NCBI RefSeq assembly: GCF_000420705.1
Contig: NZ_ATVL01000001.1
Coordinates: forward strand, 1 to 64,000
Direction: 5' to 3'
DNA from: Hymenobacter norwichensis DSM 15439
GTDB taxonomy: Bacteria; Bacteroidota; Bacteroidia; Cytophagales; Hymenobacteraceae
DNA: 64,000 nt
Positions 53,328 through 61,752 of the stretch are shown in pieces. A program made the translations under genes and the position numbers. Position 1 is the first letter of the stretch, and every line of letters starts with the position of its first letter. The notes under the pieces are model-generated. The model was not told the DNA's origin, did not search any database, and saw nothing but the letters and a program-made list of their open reading frames with translations.

Positions 53328-53954
53328 ATGCGTGCCTTCTGGTTGATCGTCCCCGCATTGCTTGGGAGCAGCTGCCTGCTGCTTGCGCCGGCGTGGGCGC
53401 AACGCCCGGCCCCGGTCGAGGTACGTCACTATACTATTGAGGTAGCCGGCCTGCGCGTGGGCTCCATGACGGCTACCCGTCACTCCCTGAATGCTGCCGA
53501 GGTGCGCTACACCCTGGTCAGTGACGTGCAGGTCAACTTCCTGGTGTATCACCTGAAGGTGTATTACAAAGTCATCAACCAGGTCCACAGCGGCCAGTTA
53601 CTGCTTTCCACGGTGGAAGCGCACACCAACCAGGGCGACTTTGCCTCCCGTACGGAGTGGAAGGGGGACCATTACGACATCGTGGCCGACCAGTACAAGC
53701 ACCACTATCGGGGCACCCTGCGCCAACCCATCCGGTATACGGTAACCGATATGTTCTTTGGGGCACCCGTCGGGCAAGCGCACGCCTACGGCGAATATTT
53801 TGGCGACTACTTCACGCTTGGCTCCACATCGGCCAGCACCTACCAAGCCCACCGCGCCGGGCGGGAAGACGAATACCACTATGCCGATGGGCAGCTAACT
53901 ACCATTATCAAGAAGAACCCACTGAAAAACTTTATCATCCGGCGGCAGCCATAG
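53328..53954 (+). CDS. DUF6134-like secreted protein
   Basis: A 208-residue protein with a signal peptide ending at PAWAQ. The body is beta-rich: YTIEVAGLRVGSMTATR, VNFLVYHLKVYYKVINQV, then GEYFGDYFTLGSTSASTYQAHRAGREDEYHYADGQL, matching the DUF6134 pattern. ATG 53328 gives the clean signal peptide. A periplasmic or surface role is likely; the biological function is unknown. Confidence 0.65.
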   Translation: MRAFWLIVPALLGSSCLLLAPAWAQRPAPVEVRHYTIEVAGLRVGSMTATRHSLNAAEVRYTLVSDVQVNFLVYHLKVYYKVINQVHSGQLLLSTVEAHTNQGDFASRTEWKGDHYDIVADQYKHHYRGTLRQPIRYTVTDMFFGAPVGQAHAYGEYFGDYFTLGSTSASTYQAHRAGREDEYHYADGQLTTIIKKNPLKNFIIRRQP

Positions 53955-54044
53955 TTGGGCATTATGCCCGCCAAAAGCCCCGTATCGGCGGGTTAAAGCG
54001 GTAAGGACGCTGGCAAAAGCACCCACGACAAGCAAAAAAATCTT

Positions 54045-54089
54045 CATGTCGTAAACATGCGTCATATTATGCCGTATATTTACGACATG
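54045..54089. promoter_or_regulatory. Long dyad upstream of the arsR operon
   Basis: CATGTCGTAAA (54045-54055) and TTTACGACATG (54079-54089) are perfect 11-bp arms. Allowing three mismatches, the pairing extends to about 21 bases per half. ArsR-type repressors bind such dyads over their own promoter. A start ATG at 54057 falls within it, which argues for the later start at 54114. Confidence 0.65.
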
Positions 54090-54113
54090 ATTCCTGTTGC
54101 ATCACCACCTGCT

Positions 54114-54386
54114 ATGTCGTACAGCCCAGCTACACCCGTTCATCCCCTATTGCCCATCATCCTGGAACGGGTACTGCGCACGGAATGCTTGGTGCTGGAA
54201 GGGCTGCGGCTACAGACCCAGGGCAGTTACAATGGCTTGCCCGGCGGCGGTGGGGAGCAGCGGTTGAAAGCGGCCGAACAACGCGCCTACCAGCGGGCTG
54301 AAACCCTGCTCGCTAACTTGTTGGCGGCTACCGGAGTACCGACTGCTACTTCTGACACTCTTTCTTCCCCTGATGACCTACGCTAA
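54114..54386 (+). CDS. Small protein ahead of arsR, unknown
   Basis: A 90-residue protein that is largely helical (LLPIILERVLRTECLVLEGLRLQ, LKAAEQRAYQRAETLLANLLA), with one Cys at residue 20. Its end overlaps arsR by 14 bases, so the two are expressed together. No known family was recognised. It may be an ars-associated accessory gene. Confidence 0.55.
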   Translation: MSYSPATPVHPLLPIILERVLRTECLVLEGLRLQTQGSYNGLPGGGGEQRLKAAEQRAYQRAETLLANLLAATGVPTATSDTLSSPDDLR

Positions 54387-54723
54387 AACCGCCGCCTTCA
54401 CCCAGGAGCAACAGCAATTAGCCCGCGTGGCCAAGGCCCTGGCGCACCCGGCGCGGGTGGCCATCATTCAACTGCTGGCGTCCAAGCAAACCTGCATCTC
54501 CGGCGACATTGCGGCCGAACTACCACTCTCGCGCACGACGGTCTTCCAGCATCTGCAGGAGTTGAAAGCCCTGGACTTGATTCGTGGTGAAATCGAAGGG
54601 CTCACGGTCTGCTACTGCCTCAATACCGAGTTGCTCCAACAGGTTTACCAGCAGTTCACCGCCTTTTTCATCGAAGCCACGAGCGGGGCCGTCTGCGGCC
54701 CGGATGATGCCTGCGCCTGCTAA
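54373..54723 (+). CDS. arsR: ArsR/SmtB-family repressor
   Basis: A 116-residue winged-helix regulator. KALAHPARVAIIQLLASKQTCISGDIAAELPLSRTTVFQHLQELKALDLIRGEIEG is the standard ArsR DNA-binding region. The possible arsenite ligands are the Cys in SKQTC (residue 38) and the C-terminal CGPDDACAC group, unlike the classical CVC in helix 3. A large dyad is located upstream of the operon. It is the first regulator of the ars operon that runs to ACR3. Confidence 0.88.
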   Translation: MTYAKTAAFTQEQQQLARVAKALAHPARVAIIQLLASKQTCISGDIAAELPLSRTTVFQHLQELKALDLIRGEIEGLTVCYCLNTELLQQVYQQFTAFFIEATSGAVCGPDDACAC

Positions 54724-54765
54724 TCTTATTCTCGCTTTACCCCTCACTTTTTCCGAAGCAACGTC

Positions 54766-55224
54766 ATGAAGATTTCTGAAATCAAGCAGGCCCTGACCGA
54801 AGTGGAAGCCATCACCTTTCGCTTGCCCACGGGCGAGCACCTGCCGGCTCATTTCCACGTCACGGAGGTAGGGTTGGTAAGCAAGCACTTCATCGATTGT
54901 GGGGGCGTGGAGCGCCGGGAAACGGTGGCTAACTTCCAGCTCTGGGAAGCGGGCGACTACGATCACCGCCTGGCGCCCCAGAAATTCCTGCACATCCTTA
55001 ACCTCTCCGAGAAGATTCTCGGCAGCGAGGACCTGGACATTGAAGTGGAATACCAGCAGGCGACTATCGGCAAGTTCGGCTTGACCCGTGAAGGCAATGA
55101 CTTCGTGTTGACGGCCAAGCAGACGGCCTGCCTGGCGCAAGACGCGTGTGGCATCCCGGACAAAGAGTTTGCTTTACCCCAGCTGCAAATAGCAGGCTGC
55201 ACCCCAGGTGGCGGGTGCTGCTAA
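54766..55224 (+). CDS. DUF6428-like protein, ars-operon associated
   Basis: A 152-residue protein. MKISEIKQALTEVEAITFRLPTGEHLPAHFHVTEVGLVSKHFIDCGG is the known DUF6428 start. The C-terminus has Cys residues (TACLAQDACG, then GCTPGGGCC) that could bind arsenic or metals. The family recurs in Bacteroidetes ars operons after arsR, as here. The biochemical role is unknown. Confidence 0.75.
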   Translation: MKISEIKQALTEVEAITFRLPTGEHLPAHFHVTEVGLVSKHFIDCGGVERRETVANFQLWEAGDYDHRLAPQKFLHILNLSEKILGSEDLDIEVEYQQATIGKFGLTREGNDFVLTAKQTACLAQDACGIPDKEFALPQLQIAGCTPGGGCC

Positions 55225-55301
55225 ACCCTGTGTACAACGGCGCCCCCTCTGTGGGAGCGCCGTTTTGCTTGCTGCCTCTCTAACTCTTCTCTCTCGTCCT
55301 G

Positions 55302-56075
55302 ATGACCATTGCCTTTTTCTCCGACGTGCACGGTAACCTGCCGGCCCTGGAAGCGGTGCTAACTGATATGGAGCAGCGCCAGCCAGACATGATTTTCTGC
55401 TTGGGTGACTTGGTGGGCTATGCCCCCTGGCCCAACGAAGTAGTGAACGAAGTGCGACGTCGGGGTATCCCCACGTTGGCCGGCAACTACGACCAGGGCA
55501 TTGGCCTGGCCAGTGAGAACTGTGGCTGCGCCTACAAGACGGACGGGGAGAAAGACTTGGGTGCCCAAAGCATTGCCTACACCAATCACATCATGGGAGC
55601 CGATGAGCGGCGTTACCTGCGCTACTTACCGAAGCACATGCGCCTGGAGTTTCAGGAGGAGCCCTGCACGCTAAGCTTGCTGATGGTGCACGGCTCACCT
55701 CGTAAAATCAACGAGTACCTGTTTGAGGACCGGCCTGAAGCCAGCTTTCTACGGGTGTTGCAGGACGCCAGCGCCGACATTCTGCTCTTTGGCCACACAC
55801 ACAAGCCCTACCACCGCACGTTCGCCTACGAGCACGAAGGCGAAACCCGCTACCGCCACGCGCTCAACATCGGCTCGGTGGGCAAGCCCAAGGATGGCGA
55901 CCCGCGGGCGGCCTATCAATTGCTGCACTTGGATGAACATACCACGCTGACGGACCCCACCAGCGTACGTTCCGAACTGGTGCGGGTGGCATACGACGTG
56001 GAGAAAGCCGCGCGGGCAGTGGAAGCTTCGCCACTGCCTAATGAGTATGCCGACATGCTGCGCAACGCTTACTGA
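55302..56075 (+). CDS. Metallophosphoesterase
   Basis: A 257-residue calcineurin-like phosphoesterase. All metal-binding blocks are visible: FSDVHGN (residues 6-12), GDLVG, GNYD, HGSPR and GHTHKPYH. This is the YfcE/DeoD-like small form that acts on phosphodiesters or phosphomonoesters. It occupies the place where an arsenate reductase is often found in ars operons. The substrate is unknown; detoxification of a phosphate or arsenate ester is one possibility. Confidence 0.85.
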   Translation: MTIAFFSDVHGNLPALEAVLTDMEQRQPDMIFCLGDLVGYAPWPNEVVNEVRRRGIPTLAGNYDQGIGLASENCGCAYKTDGEKDLGAQSIAYTNHIMGADERRYLRYLPKHMRLEFQEEPCTLSLLMVHGSPRKINEYLFEDRPEASFLRVLQDASADILLFGHTHKPYHRTFAYEHEGETRYRHALNIGSVGKPKDGDPRAAYQLLHLDEHTTLTDPTSVRSELVRVAYDVEKAARAVEASPLPNEYADMLRNAY

Positions 56076-56101
56076 GTACCGTTGACTCTTCCCACGCTGT
56101 C

Positions 56102-56545
56102 ATGAAATACCTGCCCTTCCTTGTATTGGTGCTGGCCGGTGCGGCCCTAACGACGCAGTCGGCCGTCAACAACCAGCTACGGGGGAGCCTGCACAGCGTG
56201 CTGTGGGCCGTGCTGGCCTCTTACCTGGTGGGCACACTGGCCGCCGCGATGGTGCTGGGTTATAGCCAGACCCCGCCGCCGAGCCTGGCTGCAATGAGCG
56301 AGGTGAAATGGTATCAGTGGACAGGTGGGGCGCTGGGGATGGTGTACATCGCCGCCATTGTCTTCTCGCTGCAACGGGTCGGCGCGGCCTCCCTCTTCGC
56401 CTTGGTCGTCACCGGGCAACTGCTCACCGCGCTGCTTTTCGACCAACTGGGGCTCTTTGGTCTTACGCGCCATCCGCTCTCCCTAAGCCGGCTGGCCGGG
56501 GCTGTGCTATTGGTGGCCGGGGCCTATCTACTCAACCGCAACTAA
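56102..56545 (+). CDS. DMT-family (YdcZ/DUF606-like) transporter
   Basis: A 147-residue protein with five membrane segments (about 1-22, 36-55, 73-91, 98-113 and 127-145). The N-terminal VLAGAALTTQSAVNNQLR and C-terminal FGLTRHPLSLSRLAGAVLLVAGAYLL match the YdcZ/DUF606 half-size drug/metabolite transporters. It comes 26 bp after the phosphoesterase gene and in the ars operon, but its substrate cannot be seen. Confidence 0.78.
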   Translation: MKYLPFLVLVLAGAALTTQSAVNNQLRGSLHSVLWAVLASYLVGTLAAAMVLGYSQTPPPSLAAMSEVKWYQWTGGALGMVYIAAIVFSLQRVGAASLFALVVTGQLLTALLFDQLGLFGLTRHPLSLSRLAGAVLLVAGAYLLNRN

Positions 56546-56580
56546 CTTTTTATCTTTTCACCTTTCACTGTTCCGCGCTC

Positions 56581-57141
56581 ATGCCGCTGCAACCTCTAAC
56601 CGCTGCGCACTGGCCCCACGTGCGTGCTATTTACGAGCAAGGCATTGCCACGGGCAACGCCACCTTCACCACCACGGCCCCGAGTTGGGAAGCGTGGGAT
56701 GGGAGCCACCTCGCGCACAGTCGGTTGGTGGCAGTAGAAGCTACTGGTGGCCACGACGAGCAGGTGCTGGGCTGGGCGGCTCTCTCTCCCGTATCGAGTC
56801 GTTGTGTGTACGGGGGCGTGGCTGAAGTGAGCGTGTACGTGGCTGGCGCAGCCCGTGGACGCGGCGTGGGGCGGCAGTTGCTGGCCGCGCTCGTAGCCGA
56901 GTCAGAAGCCAACGGTATCTGGACGTTGCAAGCGGGCATCTTCCCCGAAAACACCACCAGTATCCGTATTCACGTGGGCGCAGGATTTCGGGAGGTCGGT
57001 CGGCGCGAGCGGATTGGCCAGTTGCACGGCGTGTGGCGGGATACTCTTCTGCTGGAGCATCGCAGTGCCGTGGTAGGCGTTTCGCCCGCATCGGCTTCTG
57101 TTCACCTTCCTGCCCCCACTTCGCTAGATGGCAACAACTAA
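56581..57141 (+). CDS. GNAT acetyltransferase (phosphinothricin/ArsN-like)
   Basis: A 186-residue N-acetyltransferase. The acetyl-CoA loop is RGRGVG in [23 protein letters not shown]; the start is the ATG at 56581 ([11 protein letters not shown]). The sequence style agrees with phosphinothricin acetyltransferase-like proteins, which in ars operons (ArsN) acetylate arsinothricin. Its end overlaps the ACR3 gene by 14 bases, so it is linked to arsenite export. Confidence 0.8.
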   Translation: MPLQPLTAAHWPHVRAIYEQGIATGNATFTTTAPSWEAWDGSHLAHSRLVAVEATGGHDEQVLGWAALSPVSSRCVYGGVAEVSVYVAGAARGRGVGRQLLAALVAESEANGIWTLQAGIFPENTTSIRIHVGAGFREVGRRERIGQLHGVWRDTLLLEHRSAVVGVSPASASVHLPAPTSLDGNN

Positions 57142-58237
57142 CGCATCCGCCCCGCTCACAGTGCCAGCTCCCGCTGCGCTGGCCGAGAAGAAACTATCGG
57201 GCCTGGACCGGGGCCTGACACTCTGGATCTTCCTGGCCATGGCGCTGGGCGTAGCCCTGGGCTACTTCCTGCCGGGCATCAACGACGCGGTGAACTACTT
57301 CTCCGTGGGCACCGTGAACGTGCTGCTGGCCGTGGGCCTGATTTTGATGATGTACCCGCCGCTAGCGAAGGTGAAGTACGAGCAGCTGCCCACGGTCTTT
57401 CAGAACACGCGCATCATTGGCCTCTCGCTCTTCTTAAACTGGATTCTGGGGCCGCTGCTCATGTTCTTTTTGGCCATCTGGCTCTTGCCTGACAAGCCGG
57501 AGTACATGATGGGCCTGATCCTCATTGGTATCGCCCGCTGCATTGCCATGGTGCTGGTCTGGAACGACTTGGCCGATGGCAGTCGTGAGTACGCAGCCGG
57601 GCTGGTAGCGCTCAATTCCATCTTTCAGGTGCTGTTTTACTCGGTGCTGGCCTGGCTCTTTATCACGGTGCTGCCGCCCTATTTCGGGCTAAAGGGCTAC
57701 GCCGTCAACATTGGCATCGGGGACATTGCCCAGAGCGTGCTTATCTACCTGGGCATTCCCTTTGCGGCGGGCTTTCTTTCCCGCACGTTGCTCCGCCGCC
57801 TCAAGGGGAACGAGTGGTACGATACGGTTTTCATTCCCGCTATCAGTCCCATCACCCTGATTGCTTTGCTGCTCACGATCGTCGTCATGTTCAGTCTGAA
57901 GGGCGAAACCATCGTGCAAGTGCCGCTGGACGTGCTGCGCATTGCCCTGCCGCTGGCCATTTATTTCGCCGTGATGTTCGTGCTCAGCTTTGCCGCCGGC
58001 AAATGGCTGGGGGCCGACTACGCCGAGAATGCCAGCATTGCCTTCACGGCGACGGGCAACAATTTCGAGCTGGCTATTGCCGTAGCCATCGGCGTATTCG
58101 GGCTGAACTCGGGGCAGGCCTTTGCGGGCGTTATTGGCCCGCTGATCGAAGTGCCCGCCCTCATCGCCCTCGTGAATCTTGCGTTCTGGTTTCGCCGCCG
58201 TTGGTACGGTGGCAAGTCAGTGGCTTCAGTTGCCTAA
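57128..58237 (+). CDS. ACR3 arsenite efflux permease
   Basis: A 369-residue permease of the ACR3 type with ten predicted membrane helices. The conserved Cys138 in [19 protein letters not shown] matches the arsenite-binding cysteine of ACR3. [18 protein letters not shown] holds the conserved Glu. The N-terminal 25 residues are hydrophilic. It is the last gene of the ArsR operon. It would expel arsenite directly. Confidence 0.94.
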   Translation: MATTNASAPLTVPAPAALAEKKLSGLDRGLTLWIFLAMALGVALGYFLPGINDAVNYFSVGTVNVLLAVGLILMMYPPLAKVKYEQLPTVFQNTRIIGLSLFLNWILGPLLMFFLAIWLLPDKPEYMMGLILIGIARCIAMVLVWNDLADGSREYAAGLVALNSIFQVLFYSVLAWLFITVLPPYFGLKGYAVNIGIGDIAQSVLIYLGIPFAAGFLSRTLLRRLKGNEWYDTVFIPAISPITLIALLLTIVVMFSLKGETIVQVPLDVLRIALPLAIYFAVMFVLSFAAGKWLGADYAENASIAFTATGNNFELAIAVAIGVFGLNSGQAFAGVIGPLIEVPALIALVNLAFWFRRRWYGGKSVASVA

Positions 58238-58337
58238 CTCTTCCGGACCGGCTGCTTCGGGCAATGCGAACTAGGTAAACTTACCAGGAAGTTTTCATGT
58301 GGCGGGAGGTGGTGAGGTTAAAGTAAGGTGAGGGCAA

Positions 58338-58574
58338 CTAGCAGCAGCCGCAGGCACCTTCGCCCTGCTCCTGGATGGGCGGGCATGGCACAGACCCATA
58401 GGAGCAGTACACACAGCAGTCACCAGCCAACGGCTTGAGGACGGTATGGCAACTGGTGCAGTCGTAGAAATACTGGCACGCGTCGGTAGGCATCTGTTCT
58501 GCTTGCGCGTGGTTACACACTGGGCACGTCAATACAGAGGTGAGCAGAGGGGATTTAGGTTCGAGCGTGCGCAT
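58338..58574 (-). CDS. Small GDCC-motif Cys-rich protein
   Basis: A 78-residue protein with four Cys groups: CPVC, CTSC, GDCCVYCSYGS, and C-terminal CGCC. GDCCxxCSYG is shared by small proteins encoded beside mer and related transport genes. It is on the minus strand, 14 bp downstream of the merTP-like gene. It probably binds a soft metal; its exact role is unknown. Confidence 0.7.
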   Translation of the reverse strand: MRTLEPKSPLLTSVLTCPVCNHAQAEQMPTDACQYFYDCTSCHTVLKPLAGDCCVYCSYGSVPCPPIQEQGEGACGCC

Positions 58575-58588
58575 AAGGCAGCGGGAAG

Positions 58589-59206
58589 TTAGTTTGTGGC
58601 CAGCACCCGATAACCGGTGCCATTAATAGCTTGCGCGACCTGAGCAGCGGCGCTTTGAGATGCGTCAAACCGGACCTGCGCCGTACCTTGTGCATAGGAG
58701 ACGCTTACCGTCTGCACCCCCGGCAACTGCTGCACCGCGTGCTCGACATGTTTGGCGCAGGCGTCGCAGGTCATCCCCCCAATGCGGTAATTGGCGGTTT
58801 GCCAGACCGGCACCGCTGTACTCGTGGCCACTGGCGCGGGCGCGGCTGGTGCCGGGTACAACTTCGCCCCGTAGTAAGGAAAGGCCAGCAGTAGCACTGC
58901 CAGCATTGTGACCACACCCAGAAACCCTTTGGATTGCAGAAGCGATGGTTTTGCGGCTACCGCGCAACCACAGGCATCGGCGCTTGGCGCGGGTTTGAGC
59001 TGTTGATACCACGCAAAGCCAAGCGCGCCCACGGTCAGCGCCACCGAATAGGGCCGCAGGGGTTCGAGCCAGGCGAAAGCCGACGCCACGCCGCCCAGGC
59101 CTGCCAGGACGGCCAGCAGCGGCGTAATGCAACACAGTGACGCGGCCAGGGCCGCTACTAGGCCAGCCCCAAGCAGGGATTTGTTGGAAGCAGACGAAGG
59201 ATTCAT
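58589..59206 (-). CDS. MerT-MerP fusion (mercuric ion uptake-like)
   Basis: A 205-residue protein. MerT-like part: four membrane helices, the first with the Cys pair in AASLCCITPLLAVL, then CGCAV in a cytosolic loop. MerP-like part: residues about 135-205, with GGMTCDACAKHVEHAV, an HMA domain. It matches the MerTP fusion type. No merA or merR is in the window, and the gene overlaps an ArsR-family gene by four bases, so it may serve another soft metal. Confidence 0.85.
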   Translation of the reverse strand: MNPSSASNKSLLGAGLVAALAASLCCITPLLAVLAGLGGVASAFAWLEPLRPYSVALTVGALGFAWYQQLKPAPSADACGCAVAAKPSLLQSKGFLGVVTMLAVLLLAFPYYGAKLYPAPAAPAPVATSTAVPVWQTANYRIGGMTCDACAKHVEHAVQQLPGVQTVSVSYAQGTAQVRFDASQSAAAQVAQAINGTGYRVLATN

Positions 59207-59586
59207 AGAGTTGATTGAAGGGAGGGGGTAGCCGTTAAACCCATCAGCAGCGGTTGTAGAACAGGCAAATGCGGTTGACTGAGCGCATAAAACACCGTCT
59301 GCCCGACCTTGTGGGCGTGCAGCACGCCCCCATCTTTGAGCTTACGCAGGTGCTGCGAAACGGCAGAAACGGTCATTTGCAGCACGTCGGCGATGTCGCA
59401 CACACAGAGCTGCTGTTCCTGAGCCAGCAGAAACAAGATTTTTAGCCGCACTTCATTGCCCGCCAAAGCCAGCAGCGAAGCCAAGGACTGAAGGGCAGGT
59501 TCGACCTGGACCAAACGCCTCTGACACTGCTCGATATGAGTTGTGTCGGCATACACCCGGATGCAATCAGTTGCTTTTTTAGACAT
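59203..59586 (-). CDS. ArsR/SmtB-family repressor of the merTP operon
   Basis: A 127-residue winged-helix regulator: LASLLALAGNEVRLKILFLLAQEQQLCVCDIADVLQMTVSAVSQHLRKLKDGG, with the CVC metal-sensing motif in the DNA-binding helix region (LCVCDIAD). N-terminal residues add Cys8 and Cys20 (TDCIRV, EQCQRR). It overlaps merTP by an ATGA and is first in the operon. Confidence 0.88.
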   Translation of the reverse strand: MSKKATDCIRVYADTTHIEQCQRRLVQVEPALQSLASLLALAGNEVRLKILFLLAQEQQLCVCDIADVLQMTVSAVSQHLRKLKDGGVLHAHKVGQTVFYALSQPHLPVLQPLLMGLTATPSLQSTL

Positions 59587-59708
59587 GGTTGGATAAAGGT
59601 ACTACTTGCGCATTTAAGCAAGTGCTAAAATAAGTTTCAAGGGGAGGCTAACGCGATAGAATGATAAACCATTCGTGGCTGTGTTGCTTTACCGACCGAC
59701 CAACGAAA

Positions 59709-59731
59709 AACGCCCAGCAAAGCCGGGCGTT
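59709..59731 (-). terminator. Terminator of the small secreted protein gene
   Basis: AACGCCC and GGGCGTT pair around a GC/GC inner stem. On the minus strand TTTTTCG follows. It lies 25 bp beyond the stop codon of the gene ending at 59756. Confidence 0.7.
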
Positions 59732-59755
59732 AAACCGAAAAGACAAAAGAGCGCC

Positions 59756-59953
59756 TTATTTGACTGCGCAACAAGCGGGTGCGCCCACCGTGCAAGCCGC
59801 TGTACCAGCTTGTGCGCAATTTTCAATCATAGGGCACGCAGAAGTCCCTTTCATTGAACAGTCACCACCCGTAGGAGCTGGGCTGGTAAAGCTAAACAGC
59901 GTGCTGCCGGACAGGAGTGCTGCAGCGCCAAACATCATCATCTTGATTTTCAT
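59756..59953 (-). CDS. Small secreted Cys-rich peptide
   Basis: A 65-residue protein with a signal peptide (KMMMFGAAALLSGSTLFSF) and six cysteines in short pairs (DCSMKG, ACPMIENC, AACTVGAPACC). Likely a periplasmic metal-binding or thiol-rich peptide. It is 91 bp upstream from the HMA-protein gene on the same strand and has its own terminator. No family was recognised. Confidence 0.6.
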   Translation of the reverse strand: MKIKMMMFGAAALLSGSTLFSFTSPAPTGGDCSMKGTSACPMIENCAQAGTAACTVGAPACCAVK

Positions 59954-60044
59954 CGCTATACTGGGTTATGAGAGCTCACTGATACGGCAGTAAGGAAAAA
60001 CAACTAACCCCGGTCCGTACACCAGGAAGTAAGTTCAGAAAGGA

Positions 60045-60251
60045 CTACGCTTTCTCGGCCTTGAAGCCTGCGTCTTCCACGAGGGCCACCACTTGGTCGT
60101 CAGTCAACTCGCCAGTTACGGTCAAAACCTTATTGGGATTGGTCGTATCCACCTGCCAGGACTGAATGGCTTTCTCACCGTTTAAAGTAGGCGTAACCGC
60201 TTTGATGCAGCCCCCGCAGTTGATATTGGTTTTAAATTGGAGCGTTTTCAT
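60045..60251 (-). CDS. HMA-domain metallochaperone
   Basis: A 68-residue protein with the HMA fold pattern: FKTNINCGGCIKAVTP, then VLTVTGELTDDQVVALVEDAGFKAEKA. The metal-binding motif is CGGC rather than the commoner MxCxxC, a form seen in Bacteroidetes copper chaperones. It is probably a cytosolic copper-handling protein serving the neighbouring efflux genes. Confidence 0.85.
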   Translation of the reverse strand: MKTLQFKTNINCGGCIKAVTPTLNGEKAIQSWQVDTTNPNKVLTVTGELTDDQVVALVEDAGFKAEKA

Positions 60252-60379
60252 GGAAATCGAAAGTAAAAGCGCCCATTGCGGGCTGATTTAACATACTAAC
60301 ACCCAAAATTAGGCGCCCGTGCACCGCGACGGGTACAGAATTGCGCTAGGGGCTTGCATGATTTCCCAACCACTGAAAC

Positions 60380-60419
60380 GGCAACTGCCCATTGGCACCT
60401 ATACCAATGGGCAGTTGCC
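60380..60419. terminator. Strong hairpin downstream of the Csp-like gene
   Basis: Perfect 16-bp arms (60380-60395 and 60404-60419) around an 8-base loop. It starts 17 bp past the stop codon of the Csp-like gene. No clear T-run follows on either side, so it may act as an mRNA-end structure. Confidence 0.6.
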
Positions 60420-60435
60420 ATTAGGTGAAAGCCAG

Positions 60436-60771
60436 CTAAGCGGTTACCCCCTGGCGGCAGGCCTCTTCACAGCGACGGCACGCCTCGGCGCACGCACGGC
60501 AGTGCTCCATGTGCGCGCCATGCTGTTCGCATTCGTCGCCGCAGGCTTTGCAGATCTCGGCGCACTCGCGCAGCAAGTGCTCGGCGTGTTCCGAGCCCCG
60601 GGCGACCAGACGGGCCGTCAATGCACAAACATCGGCGCAGTCGCGGTCCAAGCTGATGCAGCGGACCATCATCTTCACGTCGTCTTCCTGCAGGCAGGCA
60701 GTTGCACAGTGCTCACAGGCGGCAATACAGGCATTGAGGGCGTCGAGCAGGCTTTGATTTTGCTGGTGCAT
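60436..60771 (-). CDS. Four-helix-bundle Cys-rich copper-binding protein (Csp-like)
   Basis: A 111-residue protein with four helices, each bearing repeated CxxC/CxxxC spacing: CIAACEHCATAC, CISLDRDCADVC, CAEICKACGDEC, and CRACAEACRRCEEAC. The array would line a helical core and store several Cu(I) ions, as in Csp proteins. No signal peptide is present, so it should be cytosolic. Confidence 0.88.
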   Translation of the reverse strand: MHQQNQSLLDALNACIAACEHCATACLQEDDVKMMVRCISLDRDCADVCALTARLVARGSEHAEHLLRECAEICKACGDECEQHGAHMEHCRACAEACRRCEEACRQGVTA

Positions 60772-60868
60772 GGCAAGGGAATTAAGTGAATACTAGGCGA
60801 GAAACTTTTCTTAACAGTATACCCTGCTGGCCGACGCTGGTTTTATACCTGAGACGGTAGGATTTGCA

Positions 60869-61459
60869 TCATTTGGCTGCACCCCCTAACGTGCGTCGCC
60901 GCTTGCGGTAGGTGGAGGGCGAACAGGCTGCTAGGCGCCGGAATTGCCCGGAAAAGTGCGCTAGGCTGCTGTACCCCAGTTGTCGGGCAATCAGGCCCAC
61001 CCCAAGCGTGGACGAAGCCAGCAGTTCTTGCGCGTAGGCTTGGCGCTCCCGGACGATGTAGCCCGCCAGTGAGTCGCCCGTCACCAAGTGGGCGTAGGCC
61101 GCGCTCAGCTGCGTGACGGGCATCCCCAGTTCCTGGGCCACGGCCGCCGGATAGGCTCGGTGCCGCAATCCTGGGGGCTGGCGTAGCAACTGGTGCACGG
61201 TCACCTGCACCCGGCCTAGCAGCGTCTGGTGCACGGATTCCAGCAACGCAAACCCGGCCACCTTTAATGCCGACCGCAGGCGCGGCCAATCAATCTGCTC
61301 GGCCGCGGTCGCTACCGTCGCGGCCCCTAACCGCACCTCCAGTACTTTGAAGCCCAATTGCTCCAACTCCTGCCGCACCACTCGCATGCAGCGCGCACAG
61401 ACGATGTGCTTGATGTAAAGCACAGTGGTTGGCGGCGCAGGTTCAGAAAGCAGCAGCAT
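60869..61459 (-). CDS. AraC-family regulator with N-terminal HMA-like domain
   Basis: A 196-residue protein. Residues about 12-70 (YIKHIVCARCMRVVRQELEQLGFKVLEV...) resemble an HMA ferredoxin-like fold with a CxxC (Cys20-Cys23) and a following loop. The C-terminal AraC region (about 90-190) has two helix-turn-helix units; the second is GVGLIARQLGYSSLAHFSGQFRRLAACSPSTYRKRRR. Joining a metal-binding domain to an AraC output domain suggests direct copper or soft-metal sensing. It is encoded between the csp-like gene and the second RND pump. Confidence 0.8.
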   Translation of the reverse strand: MLLLSEPAPPTTVLYIKHIVCARCMRVVRQELEQLGFKVLEVRLGAATVATAAEQIDWPRLRSALKVAGFALLESVHQTLLGRVQVTVHQLLRQPPGLRHRAYPAAVAQELGMPVTQLSAAYAHLVTGDSLAGYIVRERQAYAQELLASSTLGVGLIARQLGYSSLAHFSGQFRRLAACSPSTYRKRRRTLGGAAK

Positions 61460-61752
61460 CAGCCGGCAGACTTAAGGTAGATACCTGCCGGGTTGCCAGC
61501 GCTCGGTACAGTCCAGCCTACTATGCAGCAGAAAGTACACGGTCCACACGCATGTACGCGCCAGCAGCAGCAGGTATGTGTACCCCCCAATTGCCCAGCA
61601 AAGGTGAAAGGAGTGGAAGTTGATGCTGCAACGCTCCGGATTCTAAAAGGCGTGGCCCACAGCCGATCTAAATTCAGCAGCTGGACCCGGTGCCAGGGGA
61701 GCAAATAAAATGCTAGCGCCGCGAGGTTATGCAGAAGGGCGTACCGCATTGC

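Noticed and set aside
61459-61749. 96-codon minus-strand frame between the AraC gene and the RND pump
   Set aside because: Cys/Trp-rich with no recognised domain, and overlapped by an equally plausible plus-strand frame (61493-61708). It could be a small metal-linked gene, but I cannot support it.
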